64,000 nt of DNA from Priestia aryabhattai. GTDB taxonomy: Bacteria; Bacillota; Bacilli; Bacillales; Bacillaceae_H. Shown here one piece after another: positions 16,962 to 26,870 of this stretch (within the stretch, counting starts at the first letter, position 1; each line of letters begins with the position of its first letter). The stretch spans positions 682,001 to 746,000 of the forward strand of contig NZ_JAMBOQ010000003.1 in assembly GCF_023715685.1 (NCBI RefSeq), in the 5' to 3' direction. The translations under genes and the position numbers were made by a program. The notes under the pieces were generated by a model that had not been told where the DNA came from, ran no database searches, and saw nothing but the letters and a program-made list of their open reading frames with translations.

Positions 16962-18203
16962 ATGGAAAGTAGAAAAAAATTGGATTTACTTGCTCTTGCT
17001 TCTGTGCCACTTATCATGACCCTCGGAAATTCAATGTTAATTCCGGTATTACCGGTGATTGAAAAACGTCTACAGATAAGCTCGCTGCAGGTATCCATGA
17101 TTATCACGGTCTACTCAATTTTCGCTATTTTTTTAATCCCGATTGCTGGTTATTTATCAGATCGATTTGGCCGCAAGAAAATTATTATTCCCAGTTTGCT
17201 GCTTGCTGCAGTAGGAGGGGCTTTAACAGGCTGGGCTTCATGGCAAATGGCCAATCCTTTTTGGGTTATTTTAATTGGCCGCGCGATTCAAGGAATAGGT
17301 TCAGCAGGAGCTATGCCTGTTGTGATGCCTTGTGTAGGAGATATGTTTAAAGACGAGCAAGAAATTACAAAAGGACTAGGTTTAATTGAAACAGCTAATA
17401 CGTTTGGGAAAGTACTAAGCCCAATACTAGGAGCTTTTTTAGCGGCTATGATTTGGTTTCTTCCTTTTTGGTTCATTCCTATCCTTTGCCTTATCTCGAT
17501 TCTTTTGGTTATCTTTTTAGTAAAAGTTCCGAAAAATGATAGTTCTTCTGAATCTGAACAAAAAAAGAAAAATATTACGCAGTTTTTAAAGGATTTGAAG
17601 AAGACACTCAAAGAAAATATGGGATGGCTTATGGCTATTTTTATTTTAGGAGCCATTATTATGCTTGTATTATTCGGTGTTTTATTTTACCTATCCACCA
17701 TATTAGAGGAGCGTTATCATATTGTGAATACGAAAAAAGGTTTAGTAATGGCTATTCCTTTGCTAGCTTTATCTATTTCTTCTTTTGTGGCAGGGAAAAA
17801 AGTAGGAAACAATAAAATCGTTATGAAGTGGTCTGCTTTTTTTGGCTTTTTATTGTTAACATGTTCTTTCATCATTTTATTTTTTAATACGTCTCTTTTT
17901 AGTATTTTACTCACTTTAGTGCTTGGTGGAATTGGAATCGGAGCAGCTCTTCCCAGTCTTGATGCACTTATTACAGAAGGAATTGAAAAGGAAGAGAGAG
18001 GAACCATTACGTCTCTTTACAGTTCGATGCGCTTTGTCGGAGTAGCAGCTGGACCTCCTCTTTATACATTGCTTATGAAGTGGTCGGACATGGCTGTGTT
18101 CCAAACGTCTCTAGGGATTAGTGCAGTAGGGGCAATTTTAGTTTTAAAAGCTATCAAACCAAAACCTGAAGGCGGCGTAAAACTGAAGAAAGCTGAAGTA
18201 TGA
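16962..18203 (+). CDS. MFS multidrug-type transporter
   Basis: A 413-residue, 12-helix major facilitator protein of the drug:H+ antiporter type. Motif A GYLSDRFGRKKI (near 62-73) lies between helices 2 and 3, and the motif C-like stretch ETANTFGKVLSPILGAFLA (near 143-161) in helix 5 is typical of exporters. A charged linker (PKNDSSSESEQKKK) separates the two halves. The substrate is unknown. ATG 16962 follows GGAGG. The inverted repeat upstream could be its regulator site. Confidence 0.82.
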   Translation: MESRKKLDLLALASVPLIMTLGNSMLIPVLPVIEKRLQISSLQVSMIITVYSIFAIFLIPIAGYLSDRFGRKKIIIPSLLLAAVGGALTGWASWQMANPFWVILIGRAIQGIGSAGAMPVVMPCVGDMFKDEQEITKGLGLIETANTFGKVLSPILGAFLAAMIWFLPFWFIPILCLISILLVIFLVKVPKNDSSSESEQKKKNITQFLKDLKKTLKENMGWLMAIFILGAIIMLVLFGVLFYLSTILEERYHIVNTKKGLVMAIPLLALSISSFVAGKKVGNNKIVMKWSAFFGFLLLTCSFIILFFNTSLFSILLTLVLGGIGIGAALPSLDALITEGIEKEERGTITSLYSSMRFVGVAAGPPLYTLLMKWSDMAVFQTSLGISAVGAILVLKAIKPKPEGGVKLKKAEV

Positions 18204-18210
18204 TTTTATG

Positions 18211-18240
18211 GAGCTGTCTTATGATAAAAGACAGCTCTTT
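18211..18240 (+). terminator. Hairpin after the MFS gene
   Basis: GAGCTGTCTT (18211-18220) pairs with AAGACAGCTC (18228-18237). The T tract is short. Confidence 0.65.
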
Positions 18241-18370
18241 GCTATTTCTAGCTCCGTCAATATGCTTAAATTTATATTGCATGTAGAAAAAATCCTTGAA
18301 ATTTCTTATACTTCAATTTATAGACAGCAGATGCAATAGTTCTTATTTTATCGAATAAGGTGGTTTTAAA

Positions 18371-21300
18371 TTGAGTATAAATTATCAGAAATTAAAAAGC
18401 ATGGTGGATCACTATCAAATATTTGATCTTGTAACGTATATAACAGAAGAAGTACAAAGCCTTCAACCAAAGAGCCTTGCAGGCATTGTGAAAGAATGGT
18501 TAACAAACCTACAAACGGAAGAAGAGCTGTACGAGCTTATCCGCTTTTTTGATGAGGCTTTATTAAATCGTTTAAGCCGAATGTTAACGATATACGGCTA
18601 TCGTCGATTTGGCTCCATTCGAATGGTGACTCTTTATTGTGATGATCTCCTACGTGAAGGCAAGATACTCGATGCTGATGATAGACTTTCTTTATTAATT
18701 TCTCAGCTGGATACGGACTCAGTTAAAGAAGAGCAGCTTGAGAAAATCTATTTTTTAAAGGTAAGAATTCTTTTAGAAATGAAACAAGTGGATGAAGCTT
18801 CTAAGTGGATGAAACAAGTAGCATCACATAATCAAAAGGGTATGGCTGACAGATGGGGTTATTTTTATTTGCAGCTCAATGACAGAATGAAAGCTGAAGC
18901 TTGCTTAAAAGAAGGAACGGAATATAAGGAGAACGGAGATTTTTGCTATGCAATGCTCGCGGACTTATATGCGTACGAAGGGAAGCATGAACAATCGCTT
19001 GAAACAATCAACGAAGCTATTGCCCGCTACCCGCAGCTTCCGTCTTTATATATGGATAAAGTGATGCGATTAAAAGATTTAAAAGAGTATTCTCTCTTGC
19101 TTGAAACGATTGAATTTATCGACTCAAAGTTACCCTATCACGATTATCAAGATTTTTTTACGCTGCTGCGCGCCGACATTTATTTTGAACAGCAGCAGCA
19201 ATCTCAGCTTAAACATCTTCTCTCGACCAAGCGATGTTTAAAAGATTCACCCTATCACAAATTAATCGGAAAGCATACAGACGATAAATTCAATACAATC
19301 AAGCTTCCTATTGTGCCGATTGTTCAAAAAGATAATTATTGCGTGCCAGCCAGTATGAGTATGATGTTAAAACTTTTACATACCGAAAAAACACAGGATG
19401 AGATTGGAACGCGTATTTACGGAGGATTAGGATCCAAATTATCAACTGCAGTGAGCTACTTTGAATCTCTCGGCTTTGCAGCGGCGTTTTTTACAGGCAC
19501 AGTTGAACAGTTTAAAGAACTATTAGACAAAGGGCTGCCTATTTTGGTCAGTCTGGAATTTGAACAAGCTTCCCACGTTCAAGTTGTATTTGGCTATGAT
19601 GATGAACTTGAACTTTTTCATGTGCAAGATGCTAATTTTCTAAGTCCAACATATGTAGAGTATAAAAATTTTGATCAGCAGTATGCTAATTCGGGGTTTT
19701 TATCAATTGTTGCTTCTAAAGCGGCAGCGGATCTCGCTTCACTTTCTAAAGAGCAAGATGTGTTTATTCGTCAGCTGTATGACTTAATCGAACTAGTTGA
19801 AGCTGATGAAGAGACATACATTAACGAGCTCGTTTCTTTATTAAAAGCGAATGAGCTCGTTCCGTTTACGGCTATTTACAGTATGAAGCATTTGTACAGA
19901 AAAAAGCATGAAGCCTATATTCGTACATGTATTAATCATGTATTAGAGAAATATAGCAATCATGATTATCTTAAGCTTCACGCGGCATATGCCTTTTTTA
20001 AACTTGACGACAGTAAGGGAGCATCTTCTTTGTTACACCACATCAATAACAAAAAGCATAGCTCTTTTTATCACTATGTTAAGGGAAGAATTGCGTTGGA
20101 TGAAGAGAAATATGACGAGGCCATTGAAGCACTGCGCAGCTCGCTGCAATTAGACGTAGAGCAGCATTTGAACTGGAGCTATTTAGCACTTGCATATATG
20201 TATCAAGGAAACCTCGAAAAGGCTTTTGAATGCTCGACTATTTCCTTAAATATGTATGGCGATGAACCTTATACAAAAATCAATCACGGACTTATTTTAA
20301 TGGAGAAAGAAAGATACGCAGAAGCAAGAAATCTTTTTGATGCGTTATTAAAAGAAAACCCAAAAGATGCGCACAGCTGGTTTGAAAGAGCCCGTTGTGA
20401 TGAACATTTGGAAAAGTTTCGTAAAGCTTATCGGGGATTTCAAGTAGCTAAACAGCTCTTGCCGACTGTTCCTTATCCATATCTCTCAATAGCTGATTTG
20501 TTACAATATCAATTAGAAAAAACAGACGAAGCTGAAAGCCATCTCAAAGAAGGCATGAAGTACCTCCCGAGCGACATGACAATTAGAGGAAGATTAGGCG
20601 ATTTATACGTTGCGAATCAAAGATACGAAGAAGCTATTGCTCTGTATAAAGAAGGCTTAAAAATAGAGGAAGATGCCCTTATGTATTTGGGCTTATCTTA
20701 TACGTATCTAGAAACAGGTGAACATTTAACAGCCGTTGATACGCTTACGCTCATTGCGCAGAAGTTTTCATCGAACAGCGACGTCATGTTGGACGCAGGC
20801 AGTATGCTTTTAGATGCAGCAAAACAAAAGGAGCTAGACAACCAAACGATAGAGTTTGGATTTGCTCTTTATGAAGAAGGAATCCATTTTGCTCAAACAG
20901 CGTTAGATGAAGTATTAGAAGCATATACGAGTTATTTAGAAGACACGGCTTTACTAACTCGTGGAATTAAGTTTTTAACTGCAGAACACCAAGAGCATCC
21001 TAATGAGATTTTGTACATGTGCTATTTAGGCATATTATACGAACAAGCCAAACAGCTAACGAAAAGTGAAGAACTTTATCATCAAGCGCTTCGTATCAAG
21101 CAAGATGTTTTGCCATATTATCGGTTAGGTGAAATATATCAATCAATGAATCGCATGGCTGAAGCAAAAGAGGCCTTCGAAAAATGCTTAACTCTTGATA
21201 AAACATTTGAAGCCGCTTATATGAAGCTTGCCGAAATGGCTTGTGAAGAACAAAATCGAACGGCTGAAAGGAATTGGCTGCTTCAATGGATACAGCTGAA

Positions 21301-22576
21301 TCCTATGGAAGTAAACGTTGAGCACGCAGCTTCACTTTGTGAAACAGAGAAAGAGTATGAAGAACTGTTAGGGGTATTAAAGAGCGTAGAGGAAATGGTG
21401 CTGCCTCAATGGCTCGCTGACAGCCAGGCTCATGTGTATCGCCTAAAAGGAGACATTTCACAGGCTAAAACGTATCTAGAGAAGGCCCTTGAACTAGATC
21501 CACAGAATCCTGCTATTCGTCATCATCAGACAAAATGGCTCATCATGGAGCAGAGATATGAAGAAGCTAGAAAAATTCTTACAGAGTTACTAAGTGAGGA
21601 TTCGGAAGATTACGCCCTATTTCAAACGTTCATGTCTAGCTTTCCGAATGGAAAAAAACTGTCTAGGCTTACGGCAGATTTAAAAAAGATAGAAGTGGAA
21701 AAACAAAGCAAAAGCATGTTATTTAAAAACGCAGCTGAGGCTTTAAATGAATATGCCGATTCCATCGTAGAAGAGCAGCAAGGGTCTATCTTCAAACGAA
21801 GCTTAGCAAAGTTCAAAGCAAAAACAAAAACGGTTATGCTGCTTGGTTTAACGATTGAACTGTATGAACTTGCTATAAAAACGGATAGGAATAATAAAGA
21901 TGCTGTGCATGCATTTGCGGCTTTTTATGAACAAAAAGGCTTGATTGAAGATAGCATCACCGTGCTGAAAAAATCTCTGCATCAAAGCTGGGATTTTGAT
22001 GTTGCCTATCATTTAGCCAATATACTTGTTAATATACATGAAAATGAACAGGTTGCACATGAAGCGCTAAACTTGGTTCAAAAACTTCTTGAACAGCAGC
22101 CATGTCATATAGATTTGCAGATATACCGAGGATTTATTTTGAGTAATCTTGAGGAAATAGAGAAAGCGGAGGCAGCTTTTCAAGAATTACTTCAGCAGCA
22201 GATTTATCAGCCGGACATATATGCAGGGCTAGCAAAACTGTATAACAAAACGGAACGTTATCACGAAACTGTTCAGCTTCTTCAAAAAGCGATTGAACAG
22301 CGTCAAGAGTATGAAGGGATGTATACCGATTTAGGTATCGCGTATCATTTAGAAGGTGAAACGGAAGCAGCAGCTTCGCTTATGATGACAAGAGTAGAAA
22401 GCGGAGACGAAGACCTTTTTATTCGCTATAACTTGGCATGCTATCTAGCTGTTCTTGGAAAAACTGCTTCTGCTCAGGAAGAGTTGGATTATGTTTTAGC
22501 GCACGATGAAACGGGAGAATTTTATGAATTGGCTATGGAAGACGATGAACTAAAAGGATTAACGGTAAGAAGGTGA
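18371..22576 (+). CDS. Giant TPR protein with embedded C39-like peptidase domain
   Basis: A 1401-residue cytoplasmic-looking protein without signal peptide or membrane helix. Residues 1-300 and about 450-1400 are tetratricopeptide-like helices (for example DEEKYDEAIEALRSSLQLD, NQRYEEAIALYKEGLKIEED, DEAESHLKEGMKYLPSD). Between them, residues 310-430 form a papain-like C39-type domain with Cys324 (DNYCVPASMSMM), His402 (SHVQVVFGYDD) and Asp420 (HVQDANF), a complete catalytic set. C39 domains usually cleave double-glycine leader peptides next to ABC exporters, but there is neither an exporter nor an obvious peptide gene here. TTG 18371 follows AAGGTGG at seven bases. It is monocistronic between terminators. 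The target is unknown. Confidence 0.85.
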   Translation: MSINYQKLKSMVDHYQIFDLVTYITEEVQSLQPKSLAGIVKEWLTNLQTEEELYELIRFFDEALLNRLSRMLTIYGYRRFGSIRMVTLYCDDLLREGKILDADDRLSLLISQLDTDSVKEEQLEKIYFLKVRILLEMKQVDEASKWMKQVASHNQKGMADRWGYFYLQLNDRMKAEACLKEGTEYKENGDFCYAMLADLYAYEGKHEQSLETINEAIARYPQLPSLYMDKVMRLKDLKEYSLLLETIEFIDSKLPYHDYQDFFTLLRADIYFEQQQQSQLKHLLSTKRCLKDSPYHKLIGKHTDDKFNTIKLPIVPIVQKDNYCVPASMSMMLKLLHTEKTQDEIGTRIYGGLGSKLSTAVSYFESLGFAAAFFTGTVEQFKELLDKGLPILVSLEFEQASHVQVVFGYDDELELFHVQDANFLSPTYVEYKNFDQQYANSGFLSIVASKAAADLASLSKEQDVFIRQLYDLIELVEADEETYINELVSLLKANELVPFTAIYSMKHLYRKKHEAYIRTCINHVLEKYSNHDYLKLHAAYAFFKLDDSKGASSLLHHINNKKHSSFYHYVKGRIALDEEKYDEAIEALRSSLQLDVEQHLNWSYLALAYMYQGNLEKAFECSTISLNMYGDEPYTKINHGLILMEKERYAEARNLFDALLKENPKDAHSWFERARCDEHLEKFRKAYRGFQVAKQLLPTVPYPYLSIADLLQYQLEKTDEAESHLKEGMKYLPSDMTIRGRLGDLYVANQRYEEAIALYKEGLKIEEDALMYLGLSYTYLETGEHLTAVDTLTLIAQKFSSNSDVMLDAGSMLLDAAKQKELDNQTIEFGFALYEEGIHFAQTALDEVLEAYTSYLEDTALLTRGIKFLTAEHQEHPNEILYMCYLGILYEQAKQLTKSEELYHQALRIKQDVLPYYRLGEIYQSMNRMAEAKEAFEKCLTLDKTFEAAYMKLAEMACEEQNRTAERNWLLQWIQLNPMEVNVEHAASLCETEKEYEELLGVLKSVEEMVLPQWLADSQAHVYRLKGDISQAKTYLEKALELDPQNPAIRHHQTKWLIMEQRYEEARKILTELLSEDSEDYALFQTFMSSFPNGKKLSRLTADLKKIEVEKQSKSMLFKNAAEALNEYADSIVEEQQGSIFKRSLAKFKAKTKTVMLLGLTIELYELAIKTDRNNKDAVHAFAAFYEQKGLIEDSITVLKKSLHQSWDFDVAYHLANILVNIHENEQVAHEALNLVQKLLEQQPCHIDLQIYRGFILSNLEEIEKAEAAFQELLQQQIYQPDIYAGLAKLYNKTERYHETVQLLQKAIEQRQEYEGMYTDLGIAYHLEGETEAAASLMMTRVESGDEDLFIRYNLACYLAVLGKTASAQEELDYVLAHDETGEFYELAMEDDELKGLTVRR

Positions 22577-22580
22577 AAAA

Positions 22581-22608
22581 AAGAAGCTGCGTTTCAGCTT
22601 CTTTTTTT
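22581..22608. terminator. Bidirectional terminator
   Basis: AAGAAGCTG (22581-22589) and CAGCTTCTT (22595-22603), flanked by A and T runs, lie between the convergent TPR/C39 and NCS2 genes. Confidence 0.88.
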
Positions 22609-23902
22609 ATCCCTCTTTTGCAGCTTGTTTTTTCAAAGAAATCGATTCGGAGATTTCCAGTGCAAGGATGATAATGGTGCCAAGAACTAATCCGTTGCTT
22701 AAAAACGTAGTAACTAAAGGTGGCAACGTTGAAAAAGCTTGAGAAGGCAAAAACATAACCCCTATCCCAGATAACAACGCAATACCCGCTTTTTTCATCG
22801 CTTTTTCGGGCTGTTTGGCATGCTTGAATTCTCCAATTCCAAGAGCCATCATACCTGTAAAAACAGGAAAGATTGCCGCGTATCCGACGGCAGGAGGAAG
22901 AGCGGACATAATGGACGTTAAAGGAGTAAAGATACTTAGAAAAAGCAAGAGGCACGATGCTACAATAAAAGGAACTCGGCTATAAAGGTTTGTAGCTGAA
23001 ATAAATCCACCGGAACCTGAAATAGGAACGGCACCGACACCTGAAAACAATCCTCCAAGCAGCTGGCTTATACCCGAAACCATTCCCGAACGCTTAATGT
23101 TGTCTTTTTCAATTTTTTCTCCTTTGTGTTTATAGACCGACTCAACAACACGAATAGAAGCGAGCATGTTTGTAATTAAAATGAGCGTCACAAAAAAAGC
23201 AGTAACAATCATATTCCATTCAACGCGGGGGGCTCCAAATACGAACACTTTAGGTATGTAAAATAACTGCGTCTGAAATTCGATAGGTTTAGCTAACCCC
23301 AGCAGTGCGAATACTCCCCAGCCTACACCGATACTAATAATAATGCTGAGCTTATTTAACGTCCGGTGCGATAATAAATAAAAAGTCAGCAGCAAAATCG
23401 CAGTTGAAGTTAGCGCAATTGGAAGTTTAATAGCTGAATTTGTTTCTGTAATGCCAAACATTCCTTTTAAAAAGGAACCGCTGAGCTGCGTCACTAATAA
23501 AATTAAATATGTACCGGTAACTGTCGGGGTAAAGTATTTTGCTAATTTATCAATGAGACCAAACAGGCTCATCAAAATAGCAATTATCCCGCTTATAAGG
23601 AGGGTGAACTGCAGCACGCGGAGCGTTTCGGAGTGAGAACCAAACAGAACGGTTCCAAGACTCGCATATAGAGAAAAGACGCCCCACCAAACGCCAGCTG
23701 GCCCTTCCATGATTGGGTATTTATGTCCTACAAACACCTGCAAGAGCCCGGATAAAGCCAAAATAAATAATGTTCGCTGTAAAAATTGAATAGAATCCGC
23801 TGCGTTTAAATGAAACTGAGAAGCAATTACAATAGGAACAATCATACTATTAGAAATCATAAATAAAAACCATTGTAGTGAAGCAATGGAGACTCGAAAC
23901 AT
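22607..23902 (-). CDS. NCS2 family nucleobase permease
   Basis: A 431-residue polytopic protein of the uracil/xanthine permease family. The N-terminus (SLQWFLFMISNSMIVPIVIA) matches NCS2 helix 1 with Gln in place of the QH pair, and GAVPISGSGGFISATNLYSR near 290 occupies the substrate-signature region. It diverges from PbuX (20-kb upstream) and looks closer to the YbbY/YcpX-type purine branch, so substrate is uncertain. ATG 23902 has GAGGTG six bases upstream; an in-frame GTG at 23911 overlaps that site. It is divergent from the dpp operon. Confidence 0.82.
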   Translation of the reverse strand: MFRVSIASLQWFLFMISNSMIVPIVIASQFHLNAADSIQFLQRTLFILALSGLLQVFVGHKYPIMEGPAGVWWGVFSLYASLGTVLFGSHSETLRVLQFTLLISGIIAILMSLFGLIDKLAKYFTPTVTGTYLILLVTQLSGSFLKGMFGITETNSAIKLPIALTSTAILLLTFYLLSHRTLNKLSIIISIGVGWGVFALLGLAKPIEFQTQLFYIPKVFVFGAPRVEWNMIVTAFFVTLILITNMLASIRVVESVYKHKGEKIEKDNIKRSGMVSGISQLLGGLFSGVGAVPISGSGGFISATNLYSRVPFIVASCLLLFLSIFTPLTSIMSALPPAVGYAAIFPVFTGMMALGIGEFKHAKQPEKAMKKAGIALLSGIGVMFLPSQAFSTLPPLVTTFLSNGLVLGTIIILALEISESISLKKQAAKEG

Positions 23903-24059
23903 TGTTAACACCTCAATTAATGCCGACGAGCGGCTGAATGAACCAACAGATTGCTCTATTATTTTACCATGGGATTTCCAATTTGTAAGCGATATCTTGT
24001 TAAAAGGATGATGAGTAAAGTGTCAAAAAATTCAATATATTGTTGTAAAAAGAAGAAAG

Positions 24060-24114
24060 ATAATTTATAATTTTCTTACAATTATAAATTATAAACATAA
24101 GAATAATTTATAAT
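24060..24114 (+). promoter_or_regulatory. CodY-type operator dyad and -10 of the dpp operon
   Basis: AATTTTCTTACAATT (24069-24083) matches the CodY consensus AATTTTCWGAAAATT at 13 of 15 positions. It is the core of a perfect 13-bp inverted repeat, ATAATTTATAATT (24060-24072) and AATTATAAATTAT (24080-24092). A -10 TATAAT follows at 24109-24114; no good -35 is visible. B. subtilis dpp is a classical CodY target, so repression when branched amino acids and GTP are plentiful is expected. Confidence 0.65.
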
Positions 24115-24154
24115 GAATTGACTAACAGTCAAGGAAGGAGGAGGAATAAGACAA

Positions 24155-24979
24155 ATGAAACTATACCTGTCGGTTGATATGGAAGGAATTACAGGACTCG
24201 TCGATCACACAAATGTTCTACGAGAGAAAGAAAACTATGAAAGAAGCCGCAAAATAATGACGGATGAAGCAAATGCAGTAATTTATGCAGGCTTTAGAGA
24301 AAAGTGTTCAGAAGTTGTGGTAAATGACAGTCATTCGAGTATGAATAATCTCCTTGTTGAACGGCTTCATCCAGAAACTCAGCTTATTTCAGGAAGCGTA
24401 AAACCATATTCAATGGTACAGGGATTAGATCAGACTTTTGATGGTGCTATGTTTCTAGGGTATCATGCTAAAGCATCCATGCCTGGTGTCATGTCTCATT
24501 CTATGATATTTGGTGCTCGAAATATGTACATAGACGATACGAATATTGGAGAGTTAGGCTTCAACGCATACGTCGCAGGCTATTACGGCGTGCCAGTTTT
24601 AATGGTAGCTGGTGATGACCAAACGGCGCTGGAAGCACAGCAGCTTATTCCAAACGTGACGACTGCTATCGTCAAACAGGCCATTTCACGTTCTGCAGCC
24701 AAAACATTAACCCCCAAGAAAGCAGAACAATTACTTCAAGAAAAAACAGCCACAGCTATTCAGCACAAACACCTTGTTAAACCTTTAATTCCGCCTAAAC
24801 ACCCAACCTTACGAATAGAATTTGCGAATTACGGTCAAGCAGAGTGGGCGCATTTAATGCCCGGCACAGAAATTGAACCTGGAACGACGACCGTTCGGTT
24901 TCAAGCAAAAGATATTTTAGAAGCCTATCAGGCCATGCTTGTCATGACTGAACTAGCTACGCGCACAACATTCTGTTAG
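24155..24979 (+). CDS. dppA: D-aminopeptidase, M55 family
   Basis: A zinc-dependent decameric D-aminopeptidase that removes N-terminal D-amino acids from peptides such as D-Ala-D-Ala. All metal ligands sit at the positions known for B. subtilis DppA: Asp8 and Glu10 (SVDMEGITG), His60 (NDSHSS), His104 (GYHAK) and Glu133 (NIGELG), plus catalytic His115 (VMSHS). Length 274 is normal. AAGGAGGAGG precedes ATG 24155. First gene of the dpp-ykf operon; 14 bases separate it from dppB. Confidence 0.96.
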   Translation: MKLYLSVDMEGITGLVDHTNVLREKENYERSRKIMTDEANAVIYAGFREKCSEVVVNDSHSSMNNLLVERLHPETQLISGSVKPYSMVQGLDQTFDGAMFLGYHAKASMPGVMSHSMIFGARNMYIDDTNIGELGFNAYVAGYYGVPVLMVAGDDQTALEAQQLIPNVTTAIVKQAISRSAAKTLTPKKAEQLLQEKTATAIQHKHLVKPLIPPKHPTLRIEFANYGQAEWAHLMPGTEIEPGTTTVRFQAKDILEAYQAMLVMTELATRTTFC

Positions 24980-24993
24980 AAGGTGGGATAAAG

Positions 24994-25923
24994 GTGAAAA
25001 GTTATATTTTAAAACGATTTTTATCCATGCTTGTTACGCTGTGGGTAATTGTGACCTTAACCTTCTTTTTAATGCATTCGATTCCTGGCTCTCCATTTAA
25101 TGAAGAACGGGCGACAAGCGATGCAGTTCAAAAAAATCTGGAATCATTTTATCACTTAGATGAACCGCTAGCTGTGCAATATATTCTTTATTTAAAATCC
25201 ATTGTTACCTTTGACTTTGGTCCTTCCATTAAACAGCCGTCTCAAACGGTTAACGACCTTTTAGGAAGGGGGTTTCCAGTGTCATTTGAACTTGGAATGG
25301 TAACGTTAATTCTTGCGGTGATTTCCGGTATTACACTAGGCATTATCGCTGCTCTTAGAAGGAATGGAATAATTGATTACATTGCGATGAGCATAGCAGT
25401 TATTGGATTATCAGTTCCAAATTTTGTTATGGCCACGTTGTTAATTCAACAGCTTTCTGTTAATTTAAAAATTTTACCTGCTGCTACATGGACAAGCCCT
25501 TTACATATGATTCTTCCGACTCTAGCTCTCGCCACAGGCCCTATGGCTATTATTGCGCGTTTGACTCGCTCAAGCATGATAGAAGTACTAACTCAAGATT
25601 ATATTCGAACAGCGCGTGCAAAAGGGCTTTCGCCAGTGAAAATTGTATTTAAGCATGCGCTTAGAAATGCTTTAATGCCCGTTATAACAGTTCTTGGAAC
25701 GATTGCAGCCAGCGTATTAACAGGCACATTTGTTATTGAACAAGTCTTTGCTATTCCTGGCATGGGAAAATATTTTGTGGACAGTATTAATACGAGAGAC
25801 TACCCGGTGATTATGGGCACTACGGTCTTTTACAGTTCGATTCTCATCATTATGCTTTTTTTAGTAGACATTGCTTACGGCATACTTGATCCACGAATCA
25901 AACTGCATAAGAAGGAGGGATAA
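24994..25923 (+). CDS. dppB: Dipeptide ABC transporter permease DppB
   Basis: A 309-residue integral membrane subunit of the peptide importer. The N-terminal helix (YILKRFLSMLVTLWVIVTLTF), a large external loop and the cytoplasmic EAA loop (RTARAKGLSPVKIVFKHALRNA, contacting the ATPases) are typical of OppB/DppB. It starts at GTG 24994 after AAGGTGG and ends two bases before dppC. Confidence 0.95.
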   Translation: MKSYILKRFLSMLVTLWVIVTLTFFLMHSIPGSPFNEERATSDAVQKNLESFYHLDEPLAVQYILYLKSIVTFDFGPSIKQPSQTVNDLLGRGFPVSFELGMVTLILAVISGITLGIIAALRRNGIIDYIAMSIAVIGLSVPNFVMATLLIQQLSVNLKILPAATWTSPLHMILPTLALATGPMAIIARLTRSSMIEVLTQDYIRTARAKGLSPVKIVFKHALRNALMPVITVLGTIAASVLTGTFVIEQVFAIPGMGKYFVDSINTRDYPVIMGTTVFYSSILIIMLFLVDIAYGILDPRIKLHKKEG

Positions 25924-25924
25924 C

Positions 25925-26866
25925 GTGCTGGAAAAACAGGAGTATAAACAAACAATTCCTGATGAGTGGTTTGTGCCAAAGAAAAAAAAGAAATCTGAAG
26001 CCGAAGCAGTTGTAAGGCCGAGTCTTTCTTATTGGCATGATGCTTGGCGCAGGCTTGTAAAAAACAAGTTGGCCATGCTGGGTCTCTTTTTTTTAGTCAT
26101 CCTCGTTGTGATGGCTATATTCGGTCCTATGTTTTCACCGCACAGCGTAACGAAAGCTTCTTTTACAGAGCAAAACCTTCCTCCTTCAGCTAGTCATTGG
26201 TTTGGAACGGATGACTTAGGCAGAGATATGTACACTCGGACATGGTACGGAGCTAGAATCTCTTTATTTGTAGGACTGATGGCAGCTCTTATTGATTTTA
26301 TCATCGGTATAATTTACGGGGGATTCTCAGGCTATAAAGGCGGAAAAACAGATAACGTTATGATGCGCGTAATTGAAATTTTATATGGTCTTCCTTATTT
26401 ATTAGTGGTGATTTTACTGATGGTGGTCATGGGCCCCGGACTTTCTACGATCATTGTGGCACTTTCCGTTACAGGTTGGATCGGGATGGCGAGAATTGTA
26501 CGGGGGCAAGTATTACAAATAAAAAACTATGAATACGTACTTGCATCCAAAACGTTTGGAACAAAAACTAGTCGTATCATTAAGCGGAACCTGCTTCCAA
26601 ATACGATGGGACCGATTATCGTTCAAATGACACTAACCGTACCAACTGCCATTTTTGCTGAAGCTTTTTTAAGCTTTTTAGGACTGGGTGTACAGGCTCC
26701 TTATGCCAGCTGGGGAGTAATGGCAAACGATGGTTTATCAACGATTCTATCAGGCTATTGGTGGCGTTTGTTTTTTCCCGCTTTTTTTATTTCTCTTACC
26801 ATGTTTGCTTTTAATGTCCTTGGAGACGGACTGCAAGATGCACTTGATCCGAAATTAAGGAGGTAA
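25925..26866 (+). CDS. dppC: Dipeptide ABC transporter permease DppC
   Basis: A 313-residue second permease subunit. A cytoplasmic N-terminal tail with a lysine cluster (VPKKKKKSEA) precedes six helices; the OppC-type N-domain (HDAWRRLVKNKLAMLGLFFL) and FGTDDLGRDMYTR after helix 1 are characteristic. The EAA loop is SKTFGTKTSRIIKRNLLPN. GTG 25925 follows GGAGG by six bases; the frame extends upstream into dppB without a ribosome site. Confidence 0.94.
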   Translation: MLEKQEYKQTIPDEWFVPKKKKKSEAEAVVRPSLSYWHDAWRRLVKNKLAMLGLFFLVILVVMAIFGPMFSPHSVTKASFTEQNLPPSASHWFGTDDLGRDMYTRTWYGARISLFVGLMAALIDFIIGIIYGGFSGYKGGKTDNVMMRVIEILYGLPYLLVVILLMVVMGPGLSTIIVALSVTGWIGMARIVRGQVLQIKNYEYVLASKTFGTKTSRIIKRNLLPNTMGPIIVQMTLTVPTAIFAEAFLSFLGLGVQAPYASWGVMANDGLSTILSGYWWRLFFPAFFISLTMFAFNVLGDGLQDALDPKLRR

Positions 26867-26870
26867 GCAA

